In this document: one piece after another, positions 44,839 through 58,400 of the stretch
Layout: each line of letters begins with the position of its first letter
How positions within the stretch are numbered: position 1 is the stretch's first letter
Assembly (NCBI GenBank): GCA_013398955.1
Contig: VWPU01012708.1
Location: forward strand, 183,377 to 247,376
Length of the DNA stretch: 64,000 nt
Origin: Callaeas wilsoni
Taxonomy: Eukaryota > Chordata > Aves > Passeriformes > Callaeidae
Direction of reading: 5' to 3'
Made by a program: the position numbers and the translations under genes
The notes under the pieces: generated by a model
Database searches by the model: none
What the model was told of the DNA's origin: nothing
What the model saw: the letters and a program-made list of their open reading frames with translations, nothing else

Positions 44839-45107
44839 AGAATCATAGGATTCTTTAGGTTGGAAAAGACCTTTAAGATCAAGTCACACTATTAATCACC
44901 ACTAAATCATATCCCCAAGTGCCACAGCCACGCACTGCTTGAACATTTCCAGGGATGGTGACTCCACCACTTCCCTGGGCAGCCTATTCCCATGTCAGAC
45001 CACCCTCTCAGTAAAGAAACTTTTCCTAGTACTTGTTTTCCTGGGAGAAGAGACCAACCCCCACCTCGCTACAACCTTCTTTTGAGTGGTTGAAGAGAGT
45101 GATAAGG
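44839..45107 (-). mobile_element. CR1 LINE 3' fragment
   Basis: The plus strand starts AGAATCATAGGATTCTTTAG and GTTGGAAAAGACCTTTAAGA, then CTTCCCTGGGCAGCCTATTC, and after an internal deletion resumes CTGGGAGAAGAGACCAACCC to GATAAGG. This is the 3' UTR/ORF2 end of an avian CR1 in reverse. Confidence 0.88.
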
Positions 45108-46829
45108 TGCAGATAAAGGACTAGCCCAGCTTGGATCACTGGACTCAAACTGGAGCTAGTGGGATTCCTTTCACTGAATCAGACTGGAAAGCACTTTTCC
45201 ATCCTCATGTGCTATGACTAGATTTCTCTGTTTCTTTGCAAATGAAAGACAAAACCATTTATTGAATAAACAGTTTTTCCTGTTGCTCTGCAAAAATTTC
45301 CATCTCCTTGTGGCAACGGATATCAGTTACATTTTATATTCTCCTTATTACCCTTGAGAAGGTGTTATTTTTGTCCTCAGAACTTCCAGTCTCTTTTGTT
45401 CTATCTTTATCTCTCCTTATTGACATTCCTTTTTTTTGTTCTTGTTTGTAATTCATACTCACTAATACTGGCATTTTAGGGTTTTTCCTTCCTTTAATTT
45501 CTTTCTCAAATTTTCCTTTAATTTCTTCCTTGACTAACTCCTGAACAAAAATTAACTACCAAACAACACTTACTTAACTTTTTACTGGACTGTGACATCG
45601 ATCTGGTAATGGGTTTATTTCACAAATTTAAGGGTTATTTTTTGTCTTAACCTAGTTTATTTCAGAAAGTGTCTCTACTTTGGAAAATAATTTGCTATTT
45701 GAAGTCTATATAAATATATACACTGAGTATTTAATGCTGAATTAAATTACCAATAGTTGTTCATGATGCGTATAACCCTGCTGCTCCCAAGGTAGCCACC
45801 ATCTTCAAGTCCAGAGGTTATTCCTTTATCTTTAACTGCCACACTGGAGTTCAAAATAGAGCTGTGATTAAGAAATTAGGTAACTCACCCTGAGGATATT
45901 GGATCAGATACTGGATTTCACTTACATCATAGCTAAAATTAGCTACTGGCTCTAAACAGGCAGCAGGTAGGGGGGATCAGCTCCCTTCCACCACACCCGG
46001 GTGAAGCTTTCTCTGACAGACTGACTGCAGGTACCACAACTGCTGTGGAACATCCACCAAACTGAAGGAAATCTCACCCAGAGAAGCAGCTGCCTTACTT
46101 GCAGGACGAGGAAAAGCTGCCCAGAATAATATCATCATCAGTGAAAAAGTGCTTCACGCTCCTGACTGGCCTTGTCCCTTTGGATCTCAGGTGAACAGGA
46201 AAAAGAAACAAGCACTTTGAGCATAACCTTCATTCCAAAGGTGTTCCTTTGAGTTTTGTGGGGAGGATATAAAAGGCAGTCATCTCAGAGAGATCAAAGG
46301 CCTACAAATATAAATCCCAAAGTGTACCAAGTCGGATATACTCAAGTGAGACAGAAGTCACTAGCTAAATTATTTAACAGTATGAGTAATGTTTTGACTT
46401 TGTGCTGCCACTTTTTATGGCATCTAAATCAATTTATTTCTCTAAATAGATCCTGGTACTTTGCTGCAGTAACTGGAAATTACGTTTGCCTCTTCCACTC
46501 TGTCAGTAAAAAATAAAATTACCTGTACCACTTAATTATAAGTTTTAGCAAATTACACAATTAAGAAAGAATAAATTATTTGAATCTATGAAAGGGCCAA
46601 AGGTATGCTCATTTCTCTGAGGCATTACAGAAACGTTCTGTAACTTGTAAATAAGGTAGGTTGTTCCTTTTTTCCTAGAGTCCTAAATATGGCTTTTATA
46701 ATTCACAGAATAATAAAGAAATAATAAATGAGCATCACTGAAACTTGGTGTCCACAATGACTGTTTTCCCAGTACACCTAGAATGTGGGTTTTACATCAG
46801 AAAGATATATTGTCATTGTACATAAAATG
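45108..46829. other. Intergenic, no gene seen
   Basis: AT-rich, no recognisable element apart from short simple runs. Confidence 0.6.
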
Positions 46830-48110
46830 AGACTTTGTTCTCCTTCCTACAGAACTCTGTAGGACTCCTCCACATCAGTACCACAGAGGGCTTTACAGAA
46901 GAGCTGCAGACTGTCCTGCCAAAGCACTTTACAATAACGTCTGTCTCAAAACTCTCTTCTTTTCTGCCAGAGGCTATTTTCCTCAGAGAATACTTGGCAG
47001 ACTACAGTATGTGCACATACTTCAACTCCTCCAGAGCAAATCCTTAAGTTATCAACAAAGATGGGCTTGATCCACAGCACCAGGCTGCTGGGGGATGGAG
47101 CTAAAGAGCTCTCACATCTGCCAGCTTTGCAACAGGGTGGCAACCTCTGGCAGGCTGAGTGAGCCCATGTGTGGTATCAGCAATACCTGCCCCAGCCAGA
47201 TGCTGCCCACATCCCTCCTGAGGCTGTGCATCACATCCCTGCACTTACAGCAAAACTGCTCGGATGAGTACACAAGTCCCTGAAGTGCACGGAAAGGCAC
47301 ATGGAACTGCTGGGTCCAAAGGCAAGTTGCCTTTGATTAGAAGAGAGAGATCCTGCTGGAGGCTGTCAGAGGGAATTGTGAGGCCCTGAGCAATGCTGGC
47401 TGAGGCTGCTGTGGTTTCACTGCTGGTGTGTGTATGCTGCTGTCATGTCCCTGAGTCAGTGCAGGCTCCCCATGCACACCTTTGCAGAGCAGCTGTACAG
47501 CATTGGTGCAACAGCTGATGGTCCTGCATCAGCCTTCAAGGCTGCCAGACATCTGGAAAAGTGACTGATGGGAAAATAAAGGAAAAGCCATCTTCTATCT
47601 ATTTTTAGGTGACATAGTCCAGAGTCTGAAAGGATTCCCAAGACCCTTCAGGGACTTGGAACTCAACAAGGCAGCTATGAAATTCTTCCTTCTTGCATCC
47701 CAAGAGTGAAGAGGTCATTACTGTGATCCACATGCGCTGATTCTGCTGGGATAGAAGAGATGCAGAGAGACCTCTTTTCTGTGATGATCCTCCTGCTACC
47801 AGTACACAGCTGATGAAGCATCACATCCAGAAGTGTGATGGCAACTCAGGAAGTGTGGAGAAGGGAGGAATTCTGTGCATGTGCTCCTTGGGAGGCACCA
47901 CTGCTGCCTCCTGCTTGATGTCCTGGGCATATGAAGAACACACCCTGTGCGTGAGCAGATCTGTCGGTACCTCTTCCAAGTATGGGATGACATTTACTCC
48001 ACAACGATACCTGAAACACACGTGCTTCGGGTCTTCCCAGAAAAAAACAGGATTATTATGGAGTCATATCACTGCTAAAATGCACATTCAGATTCATTTA
48101 CTTTAACCAG
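46830..48110. other. GC-richer unexplained patch
   Basis: Noticeably less AT-rich than its surroundings, with many short overlapping open frames on both strands (60-97 codons) broken by stops. This is the look of a decayed coding copy or an ancient transposable element. No poly-A tail, inverted ends or CR1 landmarks were found. I cannot name a family. Confidence 0.4.
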
Positions 48111-51100
48111 TACGTGTCCTCATCAACACAGAGAAACCAATACGACACAAATGCTTTTTTCCTTGATCAACTCATACCTTTTCATGTTTGTTTAAGCACC
48201 TTAAGATTCTTCTATACACAGAGTAGTATTTACTCAATTGGCAAGACCATTTTAGACAGTCTGTGTAAATACACATCTTCTCTAGAGGAAGAATCAAACT
48301 CTGTAGTAGAGAGTAAAAGATACTATAAATTCTAAAAGAACTTATTTGTCAGCAGTGTGAGTCAAAAAATGTGACTAGTCAGCTTTCAGCATAGTTTCCC
48401 AGAGCCAGAAAAAAACAGAATGGAAATGCAGAGAACAGCTTGAAACACAGCTGAATTTATATTAGAATAGGACACTCATGCAAGACTGAACTCAGAATGT
48501 GTTGATGCTACTGGCATTTGACAGAAGGTTACAGATTGTTCACATGGAATATTATGGTAATAAAAGGTAAGCTGTGATTCTAAAGTGCTACAAGGCATTA
48601 ATACAAATTCATATGTGAACACTTTCATCTAATTATAAGAGGCCCTTTTTTTCCCAGTTTTGGCATTAGTCCTTTAGAACTGATTCAGCTGGAGCAGAGA
48701 AAGCCACTCTCATACAGGAATATGCATTTATATAGACAGATCAGTACAGCTATGTTCCTAGGTTAGCTTAATTATGCTTCTGTAATTTCCAGGAAAAATT
48801 TGTTGGACAGAAAGCAGTTTTAGTTGTTGTTATTAATTTTATTTTTCTTATTATTTAACTGTGAGTACAGAATTAGTATATAAGATGACATCTGCCTACC
48901 TTTACGTTTGACTAACTTGTGAGTATATAAAGAGCACTTGCTTGTTTTTCTCACATCTCAGTTCAAATCCAAATAGTAGTATCTCACTCTTAAAAGAATA
49001 GGCTTTTAACATCTCTATGAATAAATTTGTATAATTAATTGAATTTTGAATCATTTTCCCTAATGAACTTCTGTACAGGTATGAAGTTAATTTTTTTTCC
49101 TAGTCAGTGATCCTTGGCAATAGGTATGTAAAAATGTAAAGGAGACAATTCAAATGGTTATTATTCAGATGACACATGACAGATAAAGTATAATGAGGTA
49201 GATAAATGACCTTTGATGGTCTCTCATGAAAGACCAGTGTTCAAAATTGAGACTTCTTCTGTATTCAGTCTTACTCATCCTCTACCACCCTGAGATATAA
49301 AATATGTCACTCACCTGGTGAGCTAGGTGTAGTTACCCATATGATACCATTAGAAATCTAACAGACAAAAACATAAGCTATTATCATTGTACCACTCCTG
49401 TTTCATAGAAACACAATAAAAGTTGCAAAATATTATCATTATTCCAAACTAATGTGAAGTTATTTGGGGGTTTAAAATTCAACCCTACATCACTGTCATA
49501 GGTAAACCACTTCTACCTGCAACCCAGACTTCCAGCAAGTAAGACCTTAATGGGTGTCCTGAAATACCCAATCTCCTTCAGGTTTCAGTGTATGTATCTG
49601 TCCTTTGAATAGTGTATTTTTGTCACTATTATTTAGACTACAATATTGAGGACCGGGTTAGGCAGGAGACAGGCATGTGAAGAAAAGAATTCGTCCTCAG
49701 AAATTCTTCCTCAGAAAGAAAAACTTTGTGTGGCCCTGAGGTGGTTCAATCTCCCAGCTCTGTGTACTTTATCTTCTGATTTGTGAGCTGCATCATCCTG
49801 GGAGATCAGCTGTCTTAGTAGCTAATTGACTGAAATTCAGCCTTTAATAGAGTTTGGTCTTGATTTTTTAATCACTTTAAAGGTTTGGCTCAGAGGCCTT
49901 CAAGCAACACGAGGAGTACCCTGGGACTATGTGAAGGCATTAACCACTGGCTTGACACGTGCACAGACCACTAAAGCACTGAGAAGGCGAACCTTCGCGT
50001 GTTGTACCAGGCGGGAGACAAGCACACTTTCTAGAGCTCAGGAAATCAAGGTTTAATGAAGACTGCAGTGCACTGCAATGAGCTGCAGACAGGACTCAGG
50101 GAAGTTCTCTGCAAAGCATATCCCACACCTCTGCTCTGTTCTTTGTGTTCACTGTGCACAGCAATGCTCTTCTTGGAATGTTTGTTTTACTTTTCTGCCT
50201 TCATCTAACCCTCAGCCCATTCCCTCAGTCGATTTATCTTAAGAGATTTCCTTGAATTAAAAGCAAACTCTCAAAGGATACAGAAGGTGAAAAATGCCTA
50301 CAAGCTCACAATTCTCCATGGATATTGTGCTAAAGATTTCCATTATCTTGATAAAACAATGCATTAATAAAGCAACAATAGGGAAAGAGAGAGTATTGGC
50401 ATTCCAATAAACAGAAATGAAGAATAATTATCACAGTTCAATATATTAAAGAATTAAATACTGTGATTCTTTTGGAAAACAAAAAAGATGTAATAGGAAG
50501 AGATAAACAAGTTAGTTCTGTTGGGACTGCCTGAGCCAAAGAAGAAATTTCAGCCTGAATCCTGCATTTAGATCTGTGCCTACAAGAACCAGGCCTTTGC
50601 TACTGAATTCAACATATCCAGGGTTTTGCAGAATGTATAACCCTCTCTATGATGCCTAATGAGCAAAATCATTATTCCTTCTTTTACATTAGTTTCCATT
50701 TTGACTGTTTTTTTAAGATTGTTTATCTCTGACACCTCAACTCTCCTACAGAGCCTCTGTGGACACCCCAGTCTGAGCTATTCTGGCACAGCAGCTTGGT
50801 GAAAATGCAGTGTGAATTCATTCAAGAGGGGTTTCTGTCAACTTGGGTGTTGTTTTATTTTCCCCTGCAACATTAATCAAGCCAACAAATGCTCCCTCCT
50901 GCAGCACAGCTCTATCAGCAAGGGAGCACCATTATTTTCACACTTGCAGCTGAAATAACTGCTGGCAAAACTCCGCAGTGCAGGTCAAATCTGAATAACA
51001 GCTGAGGGGGACTATATGACTGATAATAAATAATACATGCTCTGAAAGCCATTGTAAGTTATTTGGTTTGTCAGATTTAAAGAGACACAGCTGTCCCATG

Positions 51101-52372
51101 ACGGGTTTTCACTCTTCCTGATAATCTGGTTTCTGTGCACTGTGCATAACCGTGCCTGGTAGTAACAAAATAGAAACCATTAGAATGACTTAATACAGCA
51201 GCATTCGCCCAGTGTGCAGTTCTGATTGCAGCCAGCTCCCTTGGAGCTGCAAAGAGAAATCTCACAGCTGTAAGCAAGTTTACTATTCACATTACAAGCG
51301 CTGTCTCAGCCGCCTCCCCTGTGTACAAGACAGGCAGCACCTCTTAAACTTCTTTCCCATGGGCGCCTCTACACAGATCCTGCAGGCAGACGTGGTCTGG
51401 GGAGACTGGAGACAGCCATCTCCCAGGCAGGAGCTGTGCAGAGCTGCTGTCAAGGGGCAGGGCTAAGAAACCCTGAGAGGGTCTATCAGCCTGGGCTCAG
51501 CAATGTGCTGAAACGCCAGCAGAGCTCCCAGATGACTTAGAGTGTGGTGAAAGCTAGTTGAGTTCTGCCTGTAAGAGACTGAAGGGTGTTTAAATCTCTG
51601 GAGAGCAGGAAAACTGAAACTTTCTCAATACACTTTGACTATTCAGGACATAATGAAAATCAGGAGGTCTGCCATTATCAGTGGGATAATGCTTTGCATA
51701 TTTAGGAATTCATTGCAATATGAGCAGCTGAAATACATTTTATTACAGACTGGGCTATATATGCTATTAGAAGACCTTGGGTTTGATACCTTAAGATTAT
51801 GCAAAATTCAGGTGCTTATGAGGAAATTTCCCCATGTCTGGTGCTTGCATAATGCTATTTATTTGTGAAAATTTCAGCACTGATTAGTCACACATATGTG
51901 AAAATACAGCTAGGGAATCACAGTGTTTTGCCTGTGTTATAAAATAGTCCTGTCAGCCTTCTCTATTTTCTCCAGGTTTTAGAGCAGGAGCTTGACCTTT
52001 ATTTGTGACTTAATATTTTTGTCAGGGAAAAGTCTTTTGCAACCTCATGAAAATCTGTTCAACTGTCCAGTGAGGACAAAAAAATATCTCAGATTTCACA
52101 TACTTGTAAAGCCTCATTATAAAACTAATTACAGCTCATAAAGAACCTAACATTGCTGAATTGCTGTGGCTCTTGCAGCTCCTCAGACTGACCACACCAC
52201 ACATGTGCAGTCTATGGGAGGTTGTATTTCAGAAAGATTTTGTACCTTCTGTTCCTCTTGATTTGGTGTGCAGCCAGGGACTGCAACATAGTGAAGGAAA
52301 CTCTCCTCTGTACTTGGGAGGGAATTCACCTCATCTAATTTTAGTGATTTAAATCTTAGATTTCTGGGCTAC

Positions 52373-52390
52373 AAAAAAAAAAAAAAAAAA
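52373..52390 (+). repeat. Poly-A tract (18 bases)
   Basis: Uninterrupted A run with no recognisable retrotransposed sequence upstream. Confidence 0.9.
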
Positions 52391-53339
52391 GGCAAAGTTC
52401 AGTGTATGAAGACACTGCTGAGAATTTTAACTTTCTGAAAACCCTCTGGGGATAACTACTTTCTTCCAATGACTAGAAAGATAACCTACAAATCATGGTT
52501 AGACTAGATGCCTAACTTGTAAATAGCTATGAAAAAGAAAGAAGAATCTCACTTTAGATAAGTCTTGCTTATTCTATAAATTGAATGGAATGGTAATGTA
52601 ACTAAATATATCATAACACAAGCATAAGAGTCCTACTCACTTCTGCTTTCCTGACTTCTGGGCCCTTGGCACTGATCTCAGCAGTGTTCCCCTAACTGCT
52701 GTTGTGTGGGTAATGTAGTTCCCATCGCTGAGCATATTTACCTGCTAATGACTACTGTGTGTGATCAGTCACAATGTTTAAGATTATAAATCCATTAAAG
52801 CAAATTTGTTCTTCTTAATAGTGTTCTTTTAATCTTTGCTCAGTTGCAACTGCAATGGAATTGGGCAATGTATTACCTCAGCTCCTGGAGCTCTGCTATG
52901 TCAAAAAAATCCCTTTCCCAGCATCTGTTACTGCTGATCCATTACATTCCTGAAAAACCAAATTCTCAATTCATCACCTATTGTGATTTTGTCCCTCTTG
53001 TAAGACATGTAATGTGCTTACTTTATGACAGACTCACTCATAGCAACTCTGTGACTTCAGAGATTTTGCTTAACTTCCACAATGCATTTTGTATTTAATG
53101 TGATAGAGAAAAAAATCCTTACACTTTATCTGTAAACAGCTACAATACAAGCTGTAGATGTCTTCCCACGCCACTGATTTCCTGAAATTCTAAAACAAGT
53201 AAGGAAAAAAGTAGTTTATTCCCATTAAAAAACCACGATGATCTGGACCATGTTCAACCCAGCTAACAGAACTGTGAAAAGATGCCTACTGACCATCAAA
53301 GGAAAGCCCACACCTATTTACACAAGCCCTGAGTGCATT

Positions 53340-53480
53340 AATAAACCTTTTCGGCCCTGCCCAGCCCCTCAGGGCCTCCCTCAATCCTGCCCATGGCTCA
53401 GAAGCCCCATTTCAGCCCAGCCCCAGGCTGCCAGTCCCTGCTCCAGTGATGCCACAATCTCGCTGGTCTCCACTGGGAAA
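53340..53480. other. Short GC-rich patch
   Basis: C-rich on the plus strand with recurring CAGCCC/CCAGCCCC words, abruptly flanked by AT-rich DNA. It may be a fragment of an unrecognised repeat. Confidence 0.4.
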
Positions 53481-55993
53481 TTTTGTTGAGTTGAATAAGG
53501 TGTTTGTTCAGACTACCAGTTTAATAGAAAAAAAATGTTTTAAATCATAAAAGAATAAAAAGATGCCAAATGGATGGAAAAATGATGGTGCTGATTTGAA
53601 CCAAATGTTCGTGTGTTTGTTTCTTAATTTGTTTTCTTTGGGAAGAAAAAAATCCTCATTTTGTATTCATTAATACTGCTAGGAAGGAACTTAATCTTTC
53701 CGAAGGGTTATTAATGTTTCTATGTGTGCAGAATAAATATAACACCACCCCCAATCACAGCCTCTCAGCCTCATTAGTGAGACATGCTGGGAATAGCATC
53801 TTGGCAAACTCATTAGGAGTTTCTTGTTGCAATCAAATTTGTCCTGACTTCAGTTGCCAGGGACATTATAAAAGGGAGAACAAAACCTTGTAACAGTTCT
53901 TCTCCATTTATTAAATTCTGTACTGAATGCACAATCTTTGTTTCACAGAATACTATCCGCAAAGGCTGATGGAGTGTAAAAATGTTTATGCTGAAATTAA
54001 TTTCATTAGTCAGTGCTGGACAAAGATTAGCATTATTTATATCTTTGAAGTTGCCATGGTGTAACTCTAAGTGACAAACCAGGGATGCAGGAGGATTTTC
54101 TCTGTCCTATGAAGTGCAGAAAACCACAATTCTGTGCTTGAAGAACTCAGGGGCCTTTTGCCAGTAGCACAGCTAAACTCTAAGTAATTTTTGTGTTATT
54201 GGAAACAAAATACTCCCAAAACCTTTGTCACTTCTATGTCTCCTAAGTCTATTGATGACAATGCTCAGAGTTCATTTCCACAAGGTGAGTCACTAAAAAT
54301 TCACTGCTGCCAGGATGGGTGAGGTCCTGAGGTGGTGCACATCAAAAATCAATTAAACCTAACAACTTTCTGTCTTTGTGTGTGCCTGTGTAAAACCCAA
54401 AGATGAGAAGAAACAGATCATTTTGTAGATATTCACATTCATACTGCGTGGCACAAAGTGAACATAGGGATAAAGAATGGGAAGAGATATAGTTAGCATC
54501 TTCCATTGCAATACCTTCAGAAGACATCTGAAACAAATAAAGCTTTTTCTTAAAGAATATGAATTTTAATCTGATAGTTTTCAGCACTAATGATTTGCAT
54601 GACTTGAACTGAAATCATTAGTCAAATGCAACTACAATATAAATTCATAAAGAGTTCCCAGAAGAAATCAAAGATGTTTTATATTATCTAAACCAGGTAA
54701 TACAAACATTCTTATGAATTTCAAAAGAGTCAAACCTAAAAAAAAATTCATTGACTTTGAATCAGTATTCAACTGCCAAATAAATTACTTCTTATTTGCA
54801 TATTTTAAATCTTTCATTTAATAATCCGCATATGCTGGAAAGCAACACAACACAATAGTAGTACAAACCATTTTTAGCACGAAAATTGAATACGAAAGCA
54901 AGAAATGGAATTTATTTTTACAATTGTGGTTTGCTTAATGGACATACAAAATACAACATTTCAGACAACAAAGAAATCTGTTTCTTTCCAAGCCAAATAT
55001 GAATTTGTGCCCCGGTATTGCATTATTGCTGACAAATTTGCCATAATGTGATATAAAGGCAACTATGAAAGTATTCAGATGTCTGCTTACTTGGCCCACC
55101 TTCAGACTTTCAAAACAAATTCTAAATATGAAAGCTGCTATACATTTCATTGCTCACTCACTATTTCGAAATGGATTTCAAGGACATATTCAGAGAGTTC
55201 TCTTAGCAAAAATTAGGATAAAAATGTGATCTTCTTTTTGATGTAGTGAATTTGGTAAAGTCTCCTTAGCTATTAAGTCCAGATATAATAACTGAATGTA
55301 TAATAGCACAAATTTTGTGACAATTTTCCTTGGAGAAACAACAAAAGTTCTCGGTTATCAAATATTTTGGATAAAACACTCTTACTTAACTATGAAGAGC
55401 ATGATAAAACTTCCCTTTTTGTTAAAAAGTTTGATGTTTTACTAGCCCTGAGTTGGCAAAGGCCGGCTCACAGCTGAAATGTAACAGTTGACAATGCACA
55501 TACTGCTGGAGGGCTGGAAAGGAAAATAAAATGTGTTTGCACAAAATTGCCACTGAATGTTTATAAAAACTTGTTTCTCTTGGCACAACAACTGATAAGA
55601 AAAGTGCTACAGTAAACCACCAGTGTTGCACTGGGAGAATGATGTGTAACAGCAATAGTTGGGAAAATGCAGCTGCTCCTTTTGAATGCCGCCAGTGGAA
55701 TTGCTCCAGGTCCACAAGGTCCAGTTCTTGGCAGGAAGCTGGACAGGAAATCTCAGAGCCCCCAAACAGAAAACAGAAGCAGGAGCTGTTCATAAAGTTT
55801 ATTGGGTATCTAATTCATTGGGACTGCACATAATAGCTAAACCCATAATAATACGACTTTAGATCTGTTTTTTCCCATCCTGCTCTGAACACCTCACTAC
55901 AAGATGCAGTGGCATTAAAGAGAGTGCTGGGGTTGTCTTCAATCACTCTGGAAGCCCTCTCTTCTAACAGATAAGCAGTCTTATCAGGGATAC

Positions 55994-56490
55994 CTCATGG
56001 AATCATAGAATATCCTAAGTTGGAAGGGACCCACAAGAACAATTGAGGCCAGCTCCTGGCCCAGCACAGGATGTCCCAAGAGATACACCCTGTGCCTAAA
56101 AGCATTGTCTGAACACTTCTTGAGCTCTGTCAGGCTTGGTGCTGGGACCACTGCCCTGGAGAACCTGTTCCAGTGCCCAACCACCCTCTAGGGGAAGAAC
56201 CTCTTCCTGATACCCATCCTAAACATCTCCAGATAACTTCAGGCCATTTCCTCGGCTCCAGTCACTGTCACCACAGAGCAGAGATCAGTGCCTGCCCCTT
56301 CTCTTTCCCTCACGAGGAAGTTGTAACTGCAGTGAGGTCTCCCCTCAGTCTCCTCTTCTCCAGGTTGAACAGACCAAGCAACCTCAGTCACTCCTCACAC
56401 GGCTTCCCCTCAAGGTCCTTCACCATCCTTGTGCCCTCCTTTGGATGCTTTCTAATATCTTTGTATCTTTCTTATATGATAGTGCCATAA
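55994..56490 (-). mobile_element. CR1 LINE fragment (about 500 bases)
   Basis: Begins GGAATCATAGAATATCCTAA and GTTGGAAGGGACCCACAAG and carries the CR1 series CTTGAGCTCTGTCAGGCTTG, AACCACCCTCTAGGGGAAGA, GAGGTCTCCCCTCAGTCTCC and TTCTCCAGGTTGAACAGACC. Reverse orientation, well-preserved 3' end, 5'-truncated. Confidence 0.93.
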
Positions 56491-57699
56491 CAGGGATTAG
56501 GAAAAGCTGTCCAAACAGTCTGTGTAATTCAGGGCTTCTGAATGCTTATCCATCCCTGGAAAGTAATTTGAGTTCACATATACAATATATGTATGTATAC
56601 TGCCCAATATACTACTTTTCATTTGTTCCTGTACCTCATCCTCTATTTTTTTCAGTTTAGCAAGACTATTGTTCATTCAAATCCTATCCTCAAGCACACT
56701 TGCAATTTCTCCACATATTATCTAACAAGGTAATAAGTACTTTTTCCATTTTATTGCTCTCTAAATGGACCAGGACAACAGACAAGTCTACCAGAAACTC
56801 TTTTGACAGTGAGAGTTTGGTCACTGCTTTCCATGCCTCTCTTGCTCTTCCCTTTCACTAAGTACTACAGAAACCATTCCCAAGTCTTCCTCTAATCATT
56901 AACGTGGTTGCCTTTTTTGTTGTTTGCACTCTCTGCATATTGCTGCTCTATAACCTTTTGGTTAGCTCTCTCACACACACACCATTTTTTCATACTCATC
57001 TTCATTTATCTGACAGAGTTTCCTATTTCTTTACTATTTCTCCTTCTCTTTAAGAGATCATGATTTTGTTAAGGTAGTTTCTTACCAGTTTTCTAAATCA
57101 ATTGTGCAGATGCAAACTGTGGAATGCTTATCAGAACAGCTTGTAGCACTCACCATTGGATCCAGCTCCAGTGTGGTCATGAAAAAAGAATGACCTTTCT
57201 CAGGGTTGCTGGATATTACAAAGTTAAAACAAGGTGAGAAGGGTGCATCTTTAGCTTGAAGGTGAAATTACCTTCCCTCCTGCTCCTGACCACCCATCAG
57301 TTACTTGCTATTATTTTGTTAGCTATGTAGAAACAAGCTAGCATTAGTGAAACTGCAATAATCCTCCAGTGTCAGCCTATAAATCCCTCTGGATATCCAG
57401 AAACAATAGTTAAGACATTTCAAAACAGAGAATGAACCCATGGAAGTCAGCTGCTCTTTGCAGTGCTAAGTAGGATAAGCCAAAGGTGAATGATTACATC
57501 ACTGATGCTGATACAGAAGCTCAATCCCTGTGATTCCATGCAGGCCTGGGTGCAGTCCATGGGAAGCCTCTCACTCCTAAAATGTTTCTAATACATGTCA
57601 TCCAACTCGGTTCAAAACACAGGACTTGGTCAAGTCCTGTGCTGTTGTCCTTACCCTCACAAAACTCACATTTATGTGGAGGTGGTCTGGAGAAAGAGG
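56491..57699. other. Intergenic, no gene seen
   Basis: AT-rich; nothing recognisable. Confidence 0.6.
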
Positions 57700-58400
57700 C
57701 ACAAACCAGCTGATGCAGGAAGGTGCTGCTGGAGATGTTCTAGTCCAAAACTCTGCTCAGAGCAGGTCCTGTCCAGATAGATGTTCAATATCTCAAGGAT
57801 CAAGCCTCCACAGTTTCTCTGGGCAGCCTGTTCCAGTGTTTGACCCTCATTACCAAAAAAAGAAATTAAATGAAATTTCCTGTATTTCAGTTTGTGCCTT
57901 TGCTTTTTGTCCTGTCCCCAGGCACATTCAACAGGAGTCTGGCTTTGTCTTCTGTGGGAAAAACACCCCATCGGATATTTATACACACGGATAAGATCCC
58001 CCTGAGCATTCTCTTCTCCAGGCTGAGTGGCCCCAGCTCTCCCAGCCTCTCCAGGCCCTCAGTTGTCTCCACGGCCCTTCTCCAGGTGTGTCTTGCCAGG
58101 GCTCAGCAGAGCAGGAGGATCACCCTCCACCAGCTGCTGTGGACACTCTGCCTGGCGCAGACCAGGATGCTTTGCCACAAGAGCACATGGCACGGTCAGC
58201 TTGGTGTTCACCAGGGCTCCCAGGCCCTTTTCTGCCAAGATGCTTTCCAGGAGTCAGTTGTACAGGGTTATTCCTCCCCAGGGGCAGGAATTGTTACTTC
58301 CCATTGTTCAACTTCATGAGACTTCTGCTGACCCACCCCTCCAGCCTGCCAAGGTCCCTCTGCATTGCAGAACACCCATCTGCTCTGTCAGTCACTCACC
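57700..58400 (-). mobile_element. CR1 LINE fragment (about 700 bases)
   Basis: The plus strand carries TTTCTCTGGGCAGCCTGTTC, then GATAAGATCCCCCTGAGCAT, TCTTCTCCAGGCTGAGTGGC, CTCTCCCAGCCTCTCC, and further 5' ORF2/3' UTR landmarks (CCCAGGCCCTTTTCTGCCAA). The extreme 3' tail (left) is eroded. Reverse orientation. The overlapping 120-150-codon open frames are shadows of this element. Confidence 0.9.

Larger units (their letters stand above)
48111..55993. other. Intergenic, no gene seen
   Basis: AT-rich desert. It contains an 18-base poly-A (52,373-52,390) and a GC-rich patch (53,340-53,480). No exon-like frame is supported. Confidence 0.55.

Noticed and set aside
46830..48110. Call of a specific pseudogene family for the GC-richer patch
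   Set aside because: I could not match any frame to a known protein with confidence, so no family is named.
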